Source of the DNA: Comamonadaceae bacterium 2PF
GTDB taxonomy: Bacteria > Pseudomonadota > Gammaproteobacteria > Burkholderiales > Burkholderiaceae_C
Direction of reading: 5' to 3'
DNA length: 64,000 nt
NCBI GenBank assembly: GCA_005502875.1
Contig: SCMV01000005.1
Location: forward strand, 62,001 to 126,000
Positions 43,958 to 52,299 of this stretch are shown piece by piece. The notes under the pieces are model-generated. The model saw only the letters and a list, made by a program, of their open reading frames with translations, was not told where the DNA came from and ran no database searches. Numbering within the stretch: the stretch's first letter is position 1; each line of letters starts with the position of its first letter. The position numbers and the translations under genes are program-made.

Positions 43958-45154
43958 TCACGACGCCCGCTCTGGCGGTGCGTCGCCCATGCCATCCACA
44001 TCACGTGATCTTGTACGGCGCTGCACACGTACCGCGCCAAGGTAGGCCCCTGACGCCCGTATGCGCGCATGCCCGGCCAACCTTGACACGGATTGCCTGG
44101 CCTGACGGTCCAACTCCGGTGGCACCATCTGCCCTCCACGCACCGGGGGTGGGGTTCCTACAAGGGCCTCATAGTGACCGATCAACACCTCATGGCGCAG
44201 GCCATGGGCGGTCACCCCCCGTTCGCGCACGGTGATGCCGAACTTGGTCAACACGTAGTCAAAGTGCCTGAGGTTCTGGCGCAGGTCATGGGCAGGGTTG
44301 CCCATGTGCGCATCCTGGCTGCTGACCACGCCCTGCGCGAATGCCACGGCGGCAAGGCGCTCCGGGCTGTCCAGAGGGATGTGGCGCACCCGGCCTCCCT
44401 TGCCCTTGATCCTCGCGTACCGATCTGCCGACTTGTCCTCGGGCGGCAGGCCCGTGGACTCGAAGGGCACGATGCTCTCAAATGGCCGAAACAGCACCGA
44501 TTCCTTGCGCCGCAGGCCCATGGTGCGGATCAGCCGCAACGAGGCCCCCACAAAGCGGTCGTGTTCACAGACCTGGGCAATCACGGTGTCGATGTCCACC
44601 CCATGTGCCGACCAACCTTTGTCCCGGCTGGCGTACTCATGGCGCTGGTATTCGTCAACGCTCAAGCCGTAATGGTCTGGTGATCGCACGAAGCCATGTT
44701 TGCCCATCCACATGGCCAGCCCGCGCAGAAAGCTCAGGTAGGTCTGGATCGTCGCCGGGGCCAGGTGCTCCTGCTGCCAGACCTGCACCATGGCCCGGAT
44801 GTGCTTTTGCCCCAGGTTGCGCGGGTCAGGCACCGTCTTGAACCCGGCCTTCGCCTTCAAGTCCCGAAAGAAGCGACGCAGGAACTGGGCGCGCTCCTGC
44901 CTTGTCTTGTGTGAGACGGTTTTGGCCATCGAGGTGTGCAGGGTGTTGAACAGTTCGATCAACACCTCCAGCACCTTGAGCGGTGGCGTCTGGCCCGTGG
45001 GGTAGTGGGCCAGGATGTCCTGGGGCGACTTGCCCGCCCAGCTTTGACGGCGTGCGGGTTGGTGCTGGCTTGAGCGCCCAGGGCTGGATGCTTCCTGAAC
45101 CCGGCGCCGTGATGATCTGGGCGTTGTGGATCGAGGGGTGGATGAGTCAGACAT
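43958..45154 (-). CDS. Tyrosine recombinase (island integrase-like, second in the window)
   Basis: A 398-residue site-specific recombinase. A basic Ser/Arg-rich N-terminus (residues 1-40), a core-binding domain near 60-160 (ERAQFLRRFFRDLKAKAGF), then the catalytic domain: Arg in MGLRRKES (near 214), HGLRHE (near 320), GHARIRASGAYLG with H/R and a possible Tyr nucleophile near 370. The expected terminal arrangement is normal but should be checked. No ribosome site at 45154. It has a very long upstream leader with the 22-nt element. It is distinct from the P4-type integrase at 50656 and may serve dimer resolution or DNA mobility of the island. Confidence 0.82.
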   Translation of the reverse strand: MSDSSTPRSTTPRSSRRRVQEASSPGRSSQHQPARRQSWAGKSPQDILAHYPTGQTPPLKVLEVLIELFNTLHTSMAKTVSHKTRQERAQFLRRFFRDLKAKAGFKTVPDPRNLGQKHIRAMVQVWQQEHLAPATIQTYLSFLRGLAMWMGKHGFVRSPDHYGLSVDEYQRHEYASRDKGWSAHGVDIDTVIAQVCEHDRFVGASLRLIRTMGLRRKESVLFRPFESIVPFESTGLPPEDKSADRYARIKGKGGRVRHIPLDSPERLAAVAFAQGVVSSQDAHMGNPAHDLRQNLRHFDYVLTKFGITVRERGVTAHGLRHEVLIGHYEALVGTPPPVRGGQMVPPELDRQARQSVSRLAGHARIRASGAYLGAVRVQRRTRSRDVDGMGDAPPERAS

Positions 45155-45865
45155 GATGTGTGCCCATGGTCAAGGGCCCGCCGCCCGAACAGCGGGTTGA
45201 TGTTGTGTGAAGTGGTGAGTGAAGGTGGAATCCCATGGAGATCGCCGATGGCGCGGATTCCGTCGCCCCATCGACTCGTGGTCAAGCATCCTGCGCCGCA
45301 CGCGACCACGACAGGTGCGGCGCCTACCCAAAGGTTTGTCGGTCGGTGTGCCTGCGTTGATGCATCGACACCGGCCAACTCGGTCTTTCTTAAAAACGAA
45401 ACGGGTGATCCGTCCCAGTCGTGCATTTCTGCAGCCGTGGGGTTGGTGATGCCGGTTTGCCTCTGGGCATGGGCGGCATCGGCGCGGAGGTCTGGCCTCA
45501 CGCGTCTGTGGTGGATCAGTTCTGGATTCGGAGCGCCATCCACTCGCATGGGTCCACCCCTGACCGAAAGTCCAGGGCGGTGCCGAGTTCATGAGCGTGG
45601 TCGCACGGGGAGCCTAAAGAGGCAAACACAGCCGTGCGGTGCGCCGAGGCGCGTGCTCAAGGGATGGCGGGAACAGCGGTTCGGCATCGGGTGCCGACTG
45701 CGTGCTCGAAGACCGTGGCGCGTTTCAGGAACGCCCAACTCAGGGAGTTGGCAGGGCCATCGGTGCATGCACTGCGAAGAAAACCTCAGGACCATCACCT
45801 CTGGGGCGATGGCGAATTCCGGTTCAAGGACCGGAGCTTGGAGGGCAGGTAACGACTGCGACGCC
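45155..45865 (-). ncRNA. Long leader of the tyrosine recombinase with the 22-nt radC-type element
   Basis: No credible gene lies in these 711 nt. On the minus strand the 22-nt element (45865-45844) is followed by hairpin TCCGGT/ACCGGA (45835-45818), as in the other two leaders, and close to the recombinase start by CCCGC/GCGGG (about 45192-45175). Long open frames exist on both strands but none has a ribosome site or plausible composition. Confidence 0.55.
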
Positions 45866-46379
45866 TTTTGCTCCATCAGGAGCAGAGCCAGGACGGCTCT
45901 CGGGAATCTGTAGTGGACTCGCCGGGGGCCCTTAGGTCAAGGACCACAGCCGCAATGGCCCACATAGCCGGGCGTTTGAGCGTGGCGAACTAGGGGCGCG
46001 CAACATGCCCTTGAGTCGTGCTTATTTACTGATAGGGCTCAAGCGCCAGGCAGCCCGTGGGCTTGACATCAAAAAATCCTGCCTCTGGTTCCCAACAAAG
46101 GTTCTCGATGGGCTGAGATGGACCTCGATGGCGCCTGCCTCGGGCGTGGCGAAAGGGGTTGACGAGTGTCATTCGAATGAGAACGTGGTGACACACGCGA
46201 CCCCAGAACCCAGAGCGCGAAGGTTTGGCAATAGGCCAATGTCATTGCGACGCATGCAGGCTGACAGTGAATCTGCACCGATGCCGAAATCATGTGTTCT
46301 GAGTCGGGGTTTGCCGTGGCGGGATCGTGTCAGCTTGCTGATGCTGATCGCTCATGAACCCACGCCTTGGAGGCTCATC
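45866..46379. other. Intergenic region upstream of parM with a 12-bp palindrome
   Basis: Between the recombinase leader and parM. It holds a perfect palindrome TCATTCGAATGA (46169-46180) just after a -35-like TTGACG (46159-46164), within a longer GTGTCA (46166-46171) ... TGACAC (46189-46194) inverted pair. No direct-repeat array of a type II centromere is visible by eye. The GGAGG before parM ends this region. Nothing else is recognised. Confidence 0.5.
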
Positions 46380-47423
46380 ATGGATTTGATCGTCAGAGCG
46401 GTGGATGTCGGATCAGGCAACACCAAATACGTCGTTGGCACGGAGGGCACCGAGATCCGCTGCGCCAGTTTTCCTTCCATTGCCTACCCGAGCGCCAGCG
46501 AGACTCAGGCCTGGTCGGCATCCGAGCGGCGCAAAACCGTGTCCATCCCCATCGGACACCTGTTCTACGAGGTCGGGCCCGATGTCCACCTGGTGGCCGA
46601 TTCCGTGCGTGCAACCCAATTGCACGACGAGTACACCGACACGCCCGAGTACATGGCCTTGCTTCGAGGCGCCTTGCATTTGATGAAGCAAAGTCGCATC
46701 GACCTCCTGGTGGTGGGCCTGCCAGTGGCCTTGTTGCACCTCAAGAAGGCGGCGCTGGAGAAAGCGATGACGGGAACGCATGACGTTGGGGGTGGCAAGA
46801 CGGTGACAGTCGTCAAGGCACTCGCTGTGGCGCAGCCTCAAGGGGCGTTGGCTCATTACGCATCGGTGCACAAGAAGATGGCCACCATCGGCAATGAGCA
46901 GAGCTTGATCATCGATCCAGGCTCACGAACCTTCGATTGGTTGGTGGCCAGGGGCATGAGGCAGGTGCAGAAGCAAAGCCACTCGTTCAACCGTGGCATG
47001 TCGGATGTGCTGCGGCTGATCGCCGCCGAAATCAGCAAGGACATCGGCAGCCCCTATCGCGACCTCGACGCCATCGATCTGGCCTTGCGAACGGGCAAGC
47101 AGCCGGTGATTTTCCAGAAGTCCTACGACATCACCAGATTCATGCCCATGGCTGAGGCGGTGGCGCAGCAGGCCGTGTCGGCTATGAAGCAGTACATCGA
47201 GTCGCCACACAGCTTGCAGAACATCATCCTTGTTGGCGGCGGTGCCTTCTTGTTCAAGAAGGCGGTGAAGGCGGCGTTCCCGAATCACAAGATCCATGAG
47301 GTCAAGGAACCCATGTTCGCCAATGTGCGGGGCTTTCAACTGGCAGGGCAGAACTATGCGCGGACGGTGATGGCCGCATCACGGGCCGATCAAGGTGCGA
47401 CGCTATTGGGGAGCAAGCAATGA
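46380..47423 (+). CDS. parM: ParM/StbA-type actin-like ATPase
   Basis: A 347-residue actin-like plasmid-segregation protein. ATG 46380 has GGAGG 7 bp upstream. Phosphate motifs are DVGSGNTKYVVG (near residues 9-20), IIDPGSRTFDW (about 178-188) and an adenosine motif IILVGGGAFLFK (near 281-292). It would form filaments that push element copies apart when linked by an adaptor to a centromere. The next gene overlaps by 4 bp and is the likely adaptor. An active segregation system on an integrated island suggests that its circular form is maintained for a time. Confidence 0.87.
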   Translation: MDLIVRAVDVGSGNTKYVVGTEGTEIRCASFPSIAYPSASETQAWSASERRKTVSIPIGHLFYEVGPDVHLVADSVRATQLHDEYTDTPEYMALLRGALHLMKQSRIDLLVVGLPVALLHLKKAALEKAMTGTHDVGGGKTVTVVKALAVAQPQGALAHYASVHKKMATIGNEQSLIIDPGSRTFDWLVARGMRQVQKQSHSFNRGMSDVLRLIAAEISKDIGSPYRDLDAIDLALRTGKQPVIFQKSYDITRFMPMAEAVAQQAVSAMKQYIESPHSLQNIILVGGGAFLFKKAVKAAFPNHKIHEVKEPMFANVRGFQLAGQNYARTVMAASRADQGATLLGSKQ

Positions 47424-47698
47424 ACGGCAACGCCAAGGTCAGTGGGGAACCGATCCGACTGGTGTTTGAATTGGCGCGTGCCGATCACCCCAGGCTGTAC
47501 GACGATCTGATCCAGTTCCCCAAGGGCACCAAGAGGATCAATCGACTGCGGGTGCTTGCTTACGATGGCTTGCTAATTCAGAGCGGGCACATCGTTTCCA
47601 TCGTGGCGTCTCGCCCAGGTGGTGATCAGCAAGGGGAGGAGGTAGGTCGCGGGGAACAGATCACCAACGATTTGTTTGGGCCGTCCATCGCGGACTGA
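47420..47698 (+). CDS. ParR/StbB-like adaptor of the ParM system
   Basis: A 92-residue protein whose ATG overlaps the parM stop (ATGA). A central segment (RLYDDLIQFPKGTKRINRLRVLAYDGLL) fits the helical DNA-binding/dimer part of ParR/StbB adaptors, which bind the centromere and the ParM filament end. Assignment rests on position, length and this pattern, not on a motif search. Confidence 0.6.
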   Translation: MNGNAKVSGEPIRLVFELARADHPRLYDDLIQFPKGTKRINRLRVLAYDGLLIQSGHIVSIVASRPGGDQQGEEVGRGEQITNDLFGPSIAD

Positions 47699-47745
47699 TC
47701 AGAAAGCTGTCGAAGAGGTCCCTCCGGTGGGTGGCACGCAGCGCG

Positions 47746-48525
47746 TCAGGCGTTCTTCCTGAGGTGGTCGGCGTAGCTTGAAAATGAGGGTCTGCCTTTG
47801 CTGGTGTTCAGCTTGGCCAGACTTGTCTTGCTGATCCGCTGCTGAAGGTAGCTACATACCTCGTCGAAACTATCAACAGATAGGAGCCGCCAGGGTGCGC
47901 CGAATTTGTGTTCAATGTTCTTGGAAATCACGCTGGGATTGAATGCTGTGGCGCGCCTTGGATCTGAGCCCGCGAACTCGTTGTAGCGGGAGATCAGGTA
48001 CTGAACGTAGCGGGTGAGTTGCGCATCGGCACCAACAGTGTTTGGCGGTGGCGTGACCGTGACTGATTTGCGTGTGGTCTTGAGAACGACGGTGCCCGCT
48101 TGAATCGCTCCAGGGCTGTTGATCGCAACGTTGCCAGAGTTGTTGACCACCTCAATGCGATCCATATGGTTCAGAAGGATCTTGGCATAGACGCCATCAG
48201 TCGGTTGCTCGGGCCGACCCGCTGCAGCTTCGTGAACCGACTTCATCTCCCTGAGGACGTCGGCAGAGTAAATGTCTGGCTGGGAATCAATGACTTTGTG
48301 GTGAGGGCCACACATCAAAATCAGGTTGTTGAAAGCCTGCCGTTCTTTCTCTGTCTGATCTGGGGCGAACCTCGGCCCGCCGCTTCGCCTTGCGTGGATG
48401 TGGCATATCTCGCCGGTGACGACGCCAGTGCCCTCGACCATGGGTAGCGAGCAACCGGGGAAGGCGCACAGGTTGCCAGACAGGGCGAATAAGCGCTTGA
48501 CGGTTTGTTCGGTGGGCTTGCTCAT
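47746..48525 (-). CDS. HNH-type endonuclease-like protein
   Basis: A 259-residue protein (an ATG at 48534 adds three residues; neither start has a ribosome site). N-terminal HNH-like zinc site: LCAFPGCSLP, GEICHIHARRSGGPRF, and LILMCGPHHKVID, near residues 15-85. The rest (DRIEVVNNSGNVAINSPGAI onwards) resembles beta-rich and helical segments of defence proteins. It is divergent from a CoiA-like gene at 48671. It may be a stand-alone restriction-like nuclease. Confidence 0.72.
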   Translation of the reverse strand: MSKPTEQTVKRLFALSGNLCAFPGCSLPMVEGTGVVTGEICHIHARRSGGPRFAPDQTEKERQAFNNLILMCGPHHKVIDSQPDIYSADVLREMKSVHEAAAGRPEQPTDGVYAKILLNHMDRIEVVNNSGNVAINSPGAIQAGTVVLKTTRKSVTVTPPPNTVGADAQLTRYVQYLISRYNEFAGSDPRRATAFNPSVISKNIEHKFGAPWRLLSVDSFDEVCSYLQQRISKTSLAKLNTSKGRPSFSSYADHLRKNA

Positions 48526-48670
48526 CGGACACATTGGATCATGCGAGTCTTGGAGCGCTCACTCGCGTCGGGATAATGACTGCCAAGTGGCCGAAGTATC
48601 TCTGAAAATTCACTTTGACCGGGCATCAGCACATTCACGCTCAATCCAATATGGAAGAGGATCGCAATCA

Positions 48671-50650
48671 ATGAGCACATGGCAGATTGACCTTAGCGGC
48701 TCGGCAAGTAAGGATGCTGGTGCGGATGCGTCTGCTGTGCCGTTGAAGTGGGCGCACGACGCAAAAACTGGTCAGCCGCGCTACATACATGACTCGGACG
48801 TCGTCAGTCGGACCGCTGCCTGCATCTGCCCAGCTTGTGATTTGCCTCTCACTCCGGTGATGGCGGGTCAGCCCTTGCGGGTGAGGCCAACGGCTCATTT
48901 CCGGCATCCTGATGGTGCGCACAAAGACGACTGTTCAATAGTTGCAGCCCGCGTAGCGGCTACGCGGCACTTGTTGGAGTTGGGGGTGCTGGTGTTGCCT
49001 CGGAGACGGATGAGTCGAACGGCACTTGGTTTTCTCGGGCATGGGTATGAGGTCTGGGTGGAACAACCCACCGAGCACATTTCAATCGTTAACGCGACGA
49101 TGCACGACCACGCCACGGCGCTGCTGACCTTGGATGACGGGCGGCAGTTGCTGGTTGATCTGACGGGGGTGCGCGAGCCTGGGTCTGATGGGCTGGGGCA
49201 TGCCGTCGCGACTCTTTCGCTCTCAGATCCATCCCTTGCGATGATGGACCCGGAGGAGATCCGCGCGAGACTGCGAATCCTTCCTGATATGCACTGGTGT
49301 TCACACTGGAATGACGCCAGTCTGGCTGTTGAAGGTGATGCAGTCGCGGCCAAAGCTGCAAAGGATGCACTCGACAGTTGGGATGCGGCAGACGAAGCTG
49401 AATTTCTGGCACGGTTGCCGAAAGACGTGGAGCCAAGCCTCATTCCTGGTTTGAGGCGCGAGACGGTGCTGCACCGCGAGGTGAAAGCCATCCTTGAAAG
49501 TGCATCGTCCATTGCAACCCCGGGCCTGGAGGTTGTGGTGGAGCGGGATCCGCCAGATGAGTTCGCCGGAGAGTGGGAGACGGCCAGCATCCGCAAGATG
49601 TGGATGACAGGGCCTCGTCAACTCGACTTTGGCGATGTTCGGCTTGAAAAGAAGGTGGCGAGCATCGTTCCCGATGTCATTGCAGATCTGAATCCAGGCA
49701 AGGTTCATGGTTGGGGCGGGACCATGACTTGGGTTGCCGGGGACTTCGACGAAGACGAAGAAGACACGTACCCCTTCACTTGGCCTGCAGCCATCCTGGT
49801 CGAGGTGACTGTGACGCATGGCATCGACGACGAGAAGTTGCGGCGCATTCGGGATCTGGACATGCCGACACTGGAGATTGACCTCGGAGCGTTGGGCGGA
49901 ACGGTGACACGCGAGAATTTGCGTGACTTGGTGGTCAACCAGTTGGTCGGGAAGCGGTGGGTGCACCACCCCGTCCTGCGAGCCAAGCAACGGGTGCTTG
50001 AATCAGCGGTTGATGAACACCCGGTGACCTTGCGCTACCGCGAGCGACTCTTGGAGTTGCGCCGCCCCGCCTACCTTGCTCAACCCGCAGCGTACTGGGT
50101 CGCCAGGTACATCTCTGCGATGACGTCGTTTCACGACGCCAACGTCGCTATCAAGAGGGCAGGGCGAAAGCACGTGGGCAATGGTCCCAAGCCCCAATTC
50201 TTGGGCAGCGACAGCGAACTTTGGCAGCAAGTGGAGGAAGCTTCTGAGGCGCTTGCTGCGCATGGATTGCCAGGCGCTCTTGACCGGATGATGGTGGACG
50301 AATCCGGGATGGTTGCCCGCATCCTGTCGATCCAGCAGAACCGAGGCGTGGGGTATGACATGAACACTGGTTACCAGGTGCTCAACGCCATCATGCAGAG
50401 CGGGCCTGACAACAAGCGTTGGCACACCATCTACACGATGGCTGTGAAGGCATATCGCCTAGAGGCGCATTTCACAAAGGCACAGGCTGATAGCTATGCC
50501 AGATGGAGGCAATCCATCATTGATGGGGTTGATCTTCAAGACGTGACTTACCTGCGTCCGAGCACCTACGACAAGGTGCTCGGCGTTTTGTTTCCTGAGA
50601 TGGCGCGGGGCATTGCGAAGAAATATGGTTTGCAACCGGAGCCTTTGTAA
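48671..50650 (+). CDS. CoiA-like zinc/nuclease-domain protein
   Basis: A 659-residue protein starting MSTWQIDLSGSASKDA. The N-terminal part has CICPACDLPL and then TAHFRHPDG and a further Cys (near residues 51-90), the Cys/HFRH pattern of CoiA-like proteins. The middle has features of a PD-(D/E)XK nuclease: LHREVKAILES, VPDVIADLNPG, ILVEVTVTHG, ending in the ExT-type strand. The C-terminal third is helical. CoiA proteins promote recombination in competence; distant relatives lie in defence islands. Function here is inferred. Confidence 0.6.
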   Translation: MSTWQIDLSGSASKDAGADASAVPLKWAHDAKTGQPRYIHDSDVVSRTAACICPACDLPLTPVMAGQPLRVRPTAHFRHPDGAHKDDCSIVAARVAATRHLLELGVLVLPRRRMSRTALGFLGHGYEVWVEQPTEHISIVNATMHDHATALLTLDDGRQLLVDLTGVREPGSDGLGHAVATLSLSDPSLAMMDPEEIRARLRILPDMHWCSHWNDASLAVEGDAVAAKAAKDALDSWDAADEAEFLARLPKDVEPSLIPGLRRETVLHREVKAILESASSIATPGLEVVVERDPPDEFAGEWETASIRKMWMTGPRQLDFGDVRLEKKVASIVPDVIADLNPGKVHGWGGTMTWVAGDFDEDEEDTYPFTWPAAILVEVTVTHGIDDEKLRRIRDLDMPTLEIDLGALGGTVTRENLRDLVVNQLVGKRWVHHPVLRAKQRVLESAVDEHPVTLRYRERLLELRRPAYLAQPAAYWVARYISAMTSFHDANVAIKRAGRKHVGNGPKPQFLGSDSELWQQVEEASEALAAHGLPGALDRMMVDESGMVARILSIQQNRGVGYDMNTGYQVLNAIMQSGPDNKRWHTIYTMAVKAYRLEAHFTKAQADSYARWRQSIIDGVDLQDVTYLRPSTYDKVLGVLFPEMARGIAKKYGLQPEPL

Positions 50651-50655
50651 GTGCA

Positions 50656-51915
50656 TCAAGCCACGCGCCGTATAGGTTGCACATTCCAGGGGCGGCCAGT
50701 TTCGCAAGCCTCGATGAAGGCCGCCCATTTTTCCAAGGCTTGACGGCGCTCGGGGATCTCCTCGCGCACATCGTAGACAGCCTCCATGCCTTTGAGCGCG
50801 TGATTGAGTGCAATCTCGGTGATGTCGTTGGGGATCCCCATGTTTCGCATATGCCCCTTTGCCGTGCTACGGGTGTCGTGAGGGGTAAAGCGCCGCACGT
50901 CGATGTCGCCGCGATCAAAGGCCCGGGTGATTGCCGCCCAAAGCGTCGTTTTGCCCACATGAGTGTCACCCACACGTTTGCGGCGTCGATCCGTTCTGGC
51001 AGGCAAAACCCAAGGGGAGTCACCGGAGAGGCACTGGAGACTTTTGAACCACTCTGCAACTGTTGGTGTGATGGGGACCAAAAAGCCTGTGCGCGTCTTG
51101 ACCGATTCGGCTGGCACCCACCAAGTACCAAGTTCGAAGTCGATGTGCTCCCATCTGGCTTTGGCCAGTTCGATAGACCGAACACAGGTGGCCAGCAAGA
51201 TGCGGAAGGCCAGGCCGTTTTCAACGCCAATGTCGCTGATGTCCTTCAGGAGTGCACGCAGTTCGTCCTCGGTCAGCATCACGCGCTTGCGAATGGGTGG
51301 GCGTGCGCCCATCAAAGCAGTGAGGTCAATGCCCACGCATGGGTTCACATTGATCAGGCGCTTGCCACACGCGTGTGCGAAAAGCAATTTCGCTGAGGTG
51401 AGCAAGCGTTTGCAGATCGTCCAGGAACGTTTGCTGGACTCAATCACGTGCACGATGTCAGCAGGGGTGACGTGGCGTACTTCCATGGAGCCCAACTTGG
51501 GCCCGATGATCTTGTCCAGATCCCACTTTCGGTAGTAGACAGTTCCCTCCGCCAATGGCGGTGTGGTCAGCTTCTTTTCCTTGTAGTCCGAGATCAACTC
51601 CCGCACTGTCCAAGCCATCTGGGTCCTCATTTTCAGGACCTTTTTGTCCGCGGCAGGATCTTTGCCTTGGTCTACATCAACGCGTCGCTCACGAGCAAGC
51701 TTTCGGGCTGCAGCGAGGGTCAGGTCCGGATAGTTTCCAAGCGTGATTTCTTTGCGGCGCACACCAGAGACTCGGTAGCGCAGAACCCACGTGGCGGTTC
51801 CTGCACTCGACAAGGTGAAAGTCAAGCCATCGCCATCAGATCGCGCGATGGCGGCGCCTTTTGCGATCCAGCGTCGAATCTGTACATCGTCCAGCAAATT
51901 TCCCCGGCGTGCCAT
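50656..51915 (-). CDS. P4-type tyrosine integrase at the island edge
   Basis: A 419-residue integrase with an N-terminal arm-binding DUF4102-type domain (WIAKGAAIARSDGDGLTFTL ... TWVLRYRVSGVRRK, then LGNYPDLTLAAARKLA) and a catalytic domain: Arg in CVRSIELAKARWEHIDF (near 240), HDTRSTAKGH (near 345), and NHALKGMEAVYD with His and the likely Tyr nucleophile near 373-383. GGAGG is 7 bp before the ATG. Its position at the end of the island, 385 bp from a normal chromosomal gene, marks the right boundary. No tRNA adjoins it. Confidence 0.9.
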   Translation of the reverse strand: MARRGNLLDDVQIRRWIAKGAAIARSDGDGLTFTLSSAGTATWVLRYRVSGVRRKEITLGNYPDLTLAAARKLARERRVDVDQGKDPAADKKVLKMRTQMAWTVRELISDYKEKKLTTPPLAEGTVYYRKWDLDKIIGPKLGSMEVRHVTPADIVHVIESSKRSWTICKRLLTSAKLLFAHACGKRLINVNPCVGIDLTALMGARPPIRKRVMLTEDELRALLKDISDIGVENGLAFRILLATCVRSIELAKARWEHIDFELGTWWVPAESVKTRTGFLVPITPTVAEWFKSLQCLSGDSPWVLPARTDRRRKRVGDTHVGKTTLWAAITRAFDRGDIDVRRFTPHDTRSTAKGHMRNMGIPNDITEIALNHALKGMEAVYDVREEIPERRQALEKWAAFIEACETGRPWNVQPIRRVA

Positions 51916-51929
51916 GGCTCGTCCTCCAA

Positions 51930-51979
51930 TGGGTAGCTAGGCGCAATTTTAGTACGCTAGCTACCCAGCTAGCTACCCA
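51930..51979 (-). promoter_or_regulatory. Integrase promoter flanked by three copies of an 11-bp repeat
   Basis: CTAGCTACCCA occurs twice in tandem (51957-51967 and 51969-51979) and once inverted (51930-51940). Between them, on the minus strand, a -10-like TAAAAT (51950-51945) leads into the integrase. These are likely binding sites of a repressor or arm-type sites of the integrase itself. Confidence 0.6.
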
Positions 51980-52299
51980 TTTTTGTTGTGCTTCAGTGAG
52001 ACGTGATGGGACGCTGTTGGAGGAAAACGCTTTGATGACAATGACTTATGGCCATTGCCTGGGATGTGTTGAACTCCCCTGAAACGCCATTTGAACTCGC
52101 AGGTGGCGAGTTTCACGGGGCGGGCAGGTCGAAATGGGGTGGGCGGATCCTAACCCGATGCACTCACTTGCCGCCAACGCATGAGAAAACGCTCAAGCTT
52201 TTCACCTCGTGGACGATGACAGCAGTTGGGCTGGTGCGCAGGCCACGTGACACAATGGGCCGCTGCGACCAGGTTTGAAGTTTTCCTGCTGTTGATCCC
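51980..52299. other. Island right junction, non-coding
   Basis: About 320 bp between the integrase promoter and the first chromosomal gene. The attachment site should lie here but no tRNA or clear gene 3' end is visible. A hairpin AACTCGC/GCGAGTT (52094-52112) is present. No convincing duplicate of this sequence was found elsewhere in the window. Confidence 0.4.

Noticed and set aside
45158-45913. A 251-codon plus-strand frame in the gap before parM
   Set aside because: No ribosome site and low-complexity composition; it overlaps the conserved 22-nt element and hairpins on the other strand.
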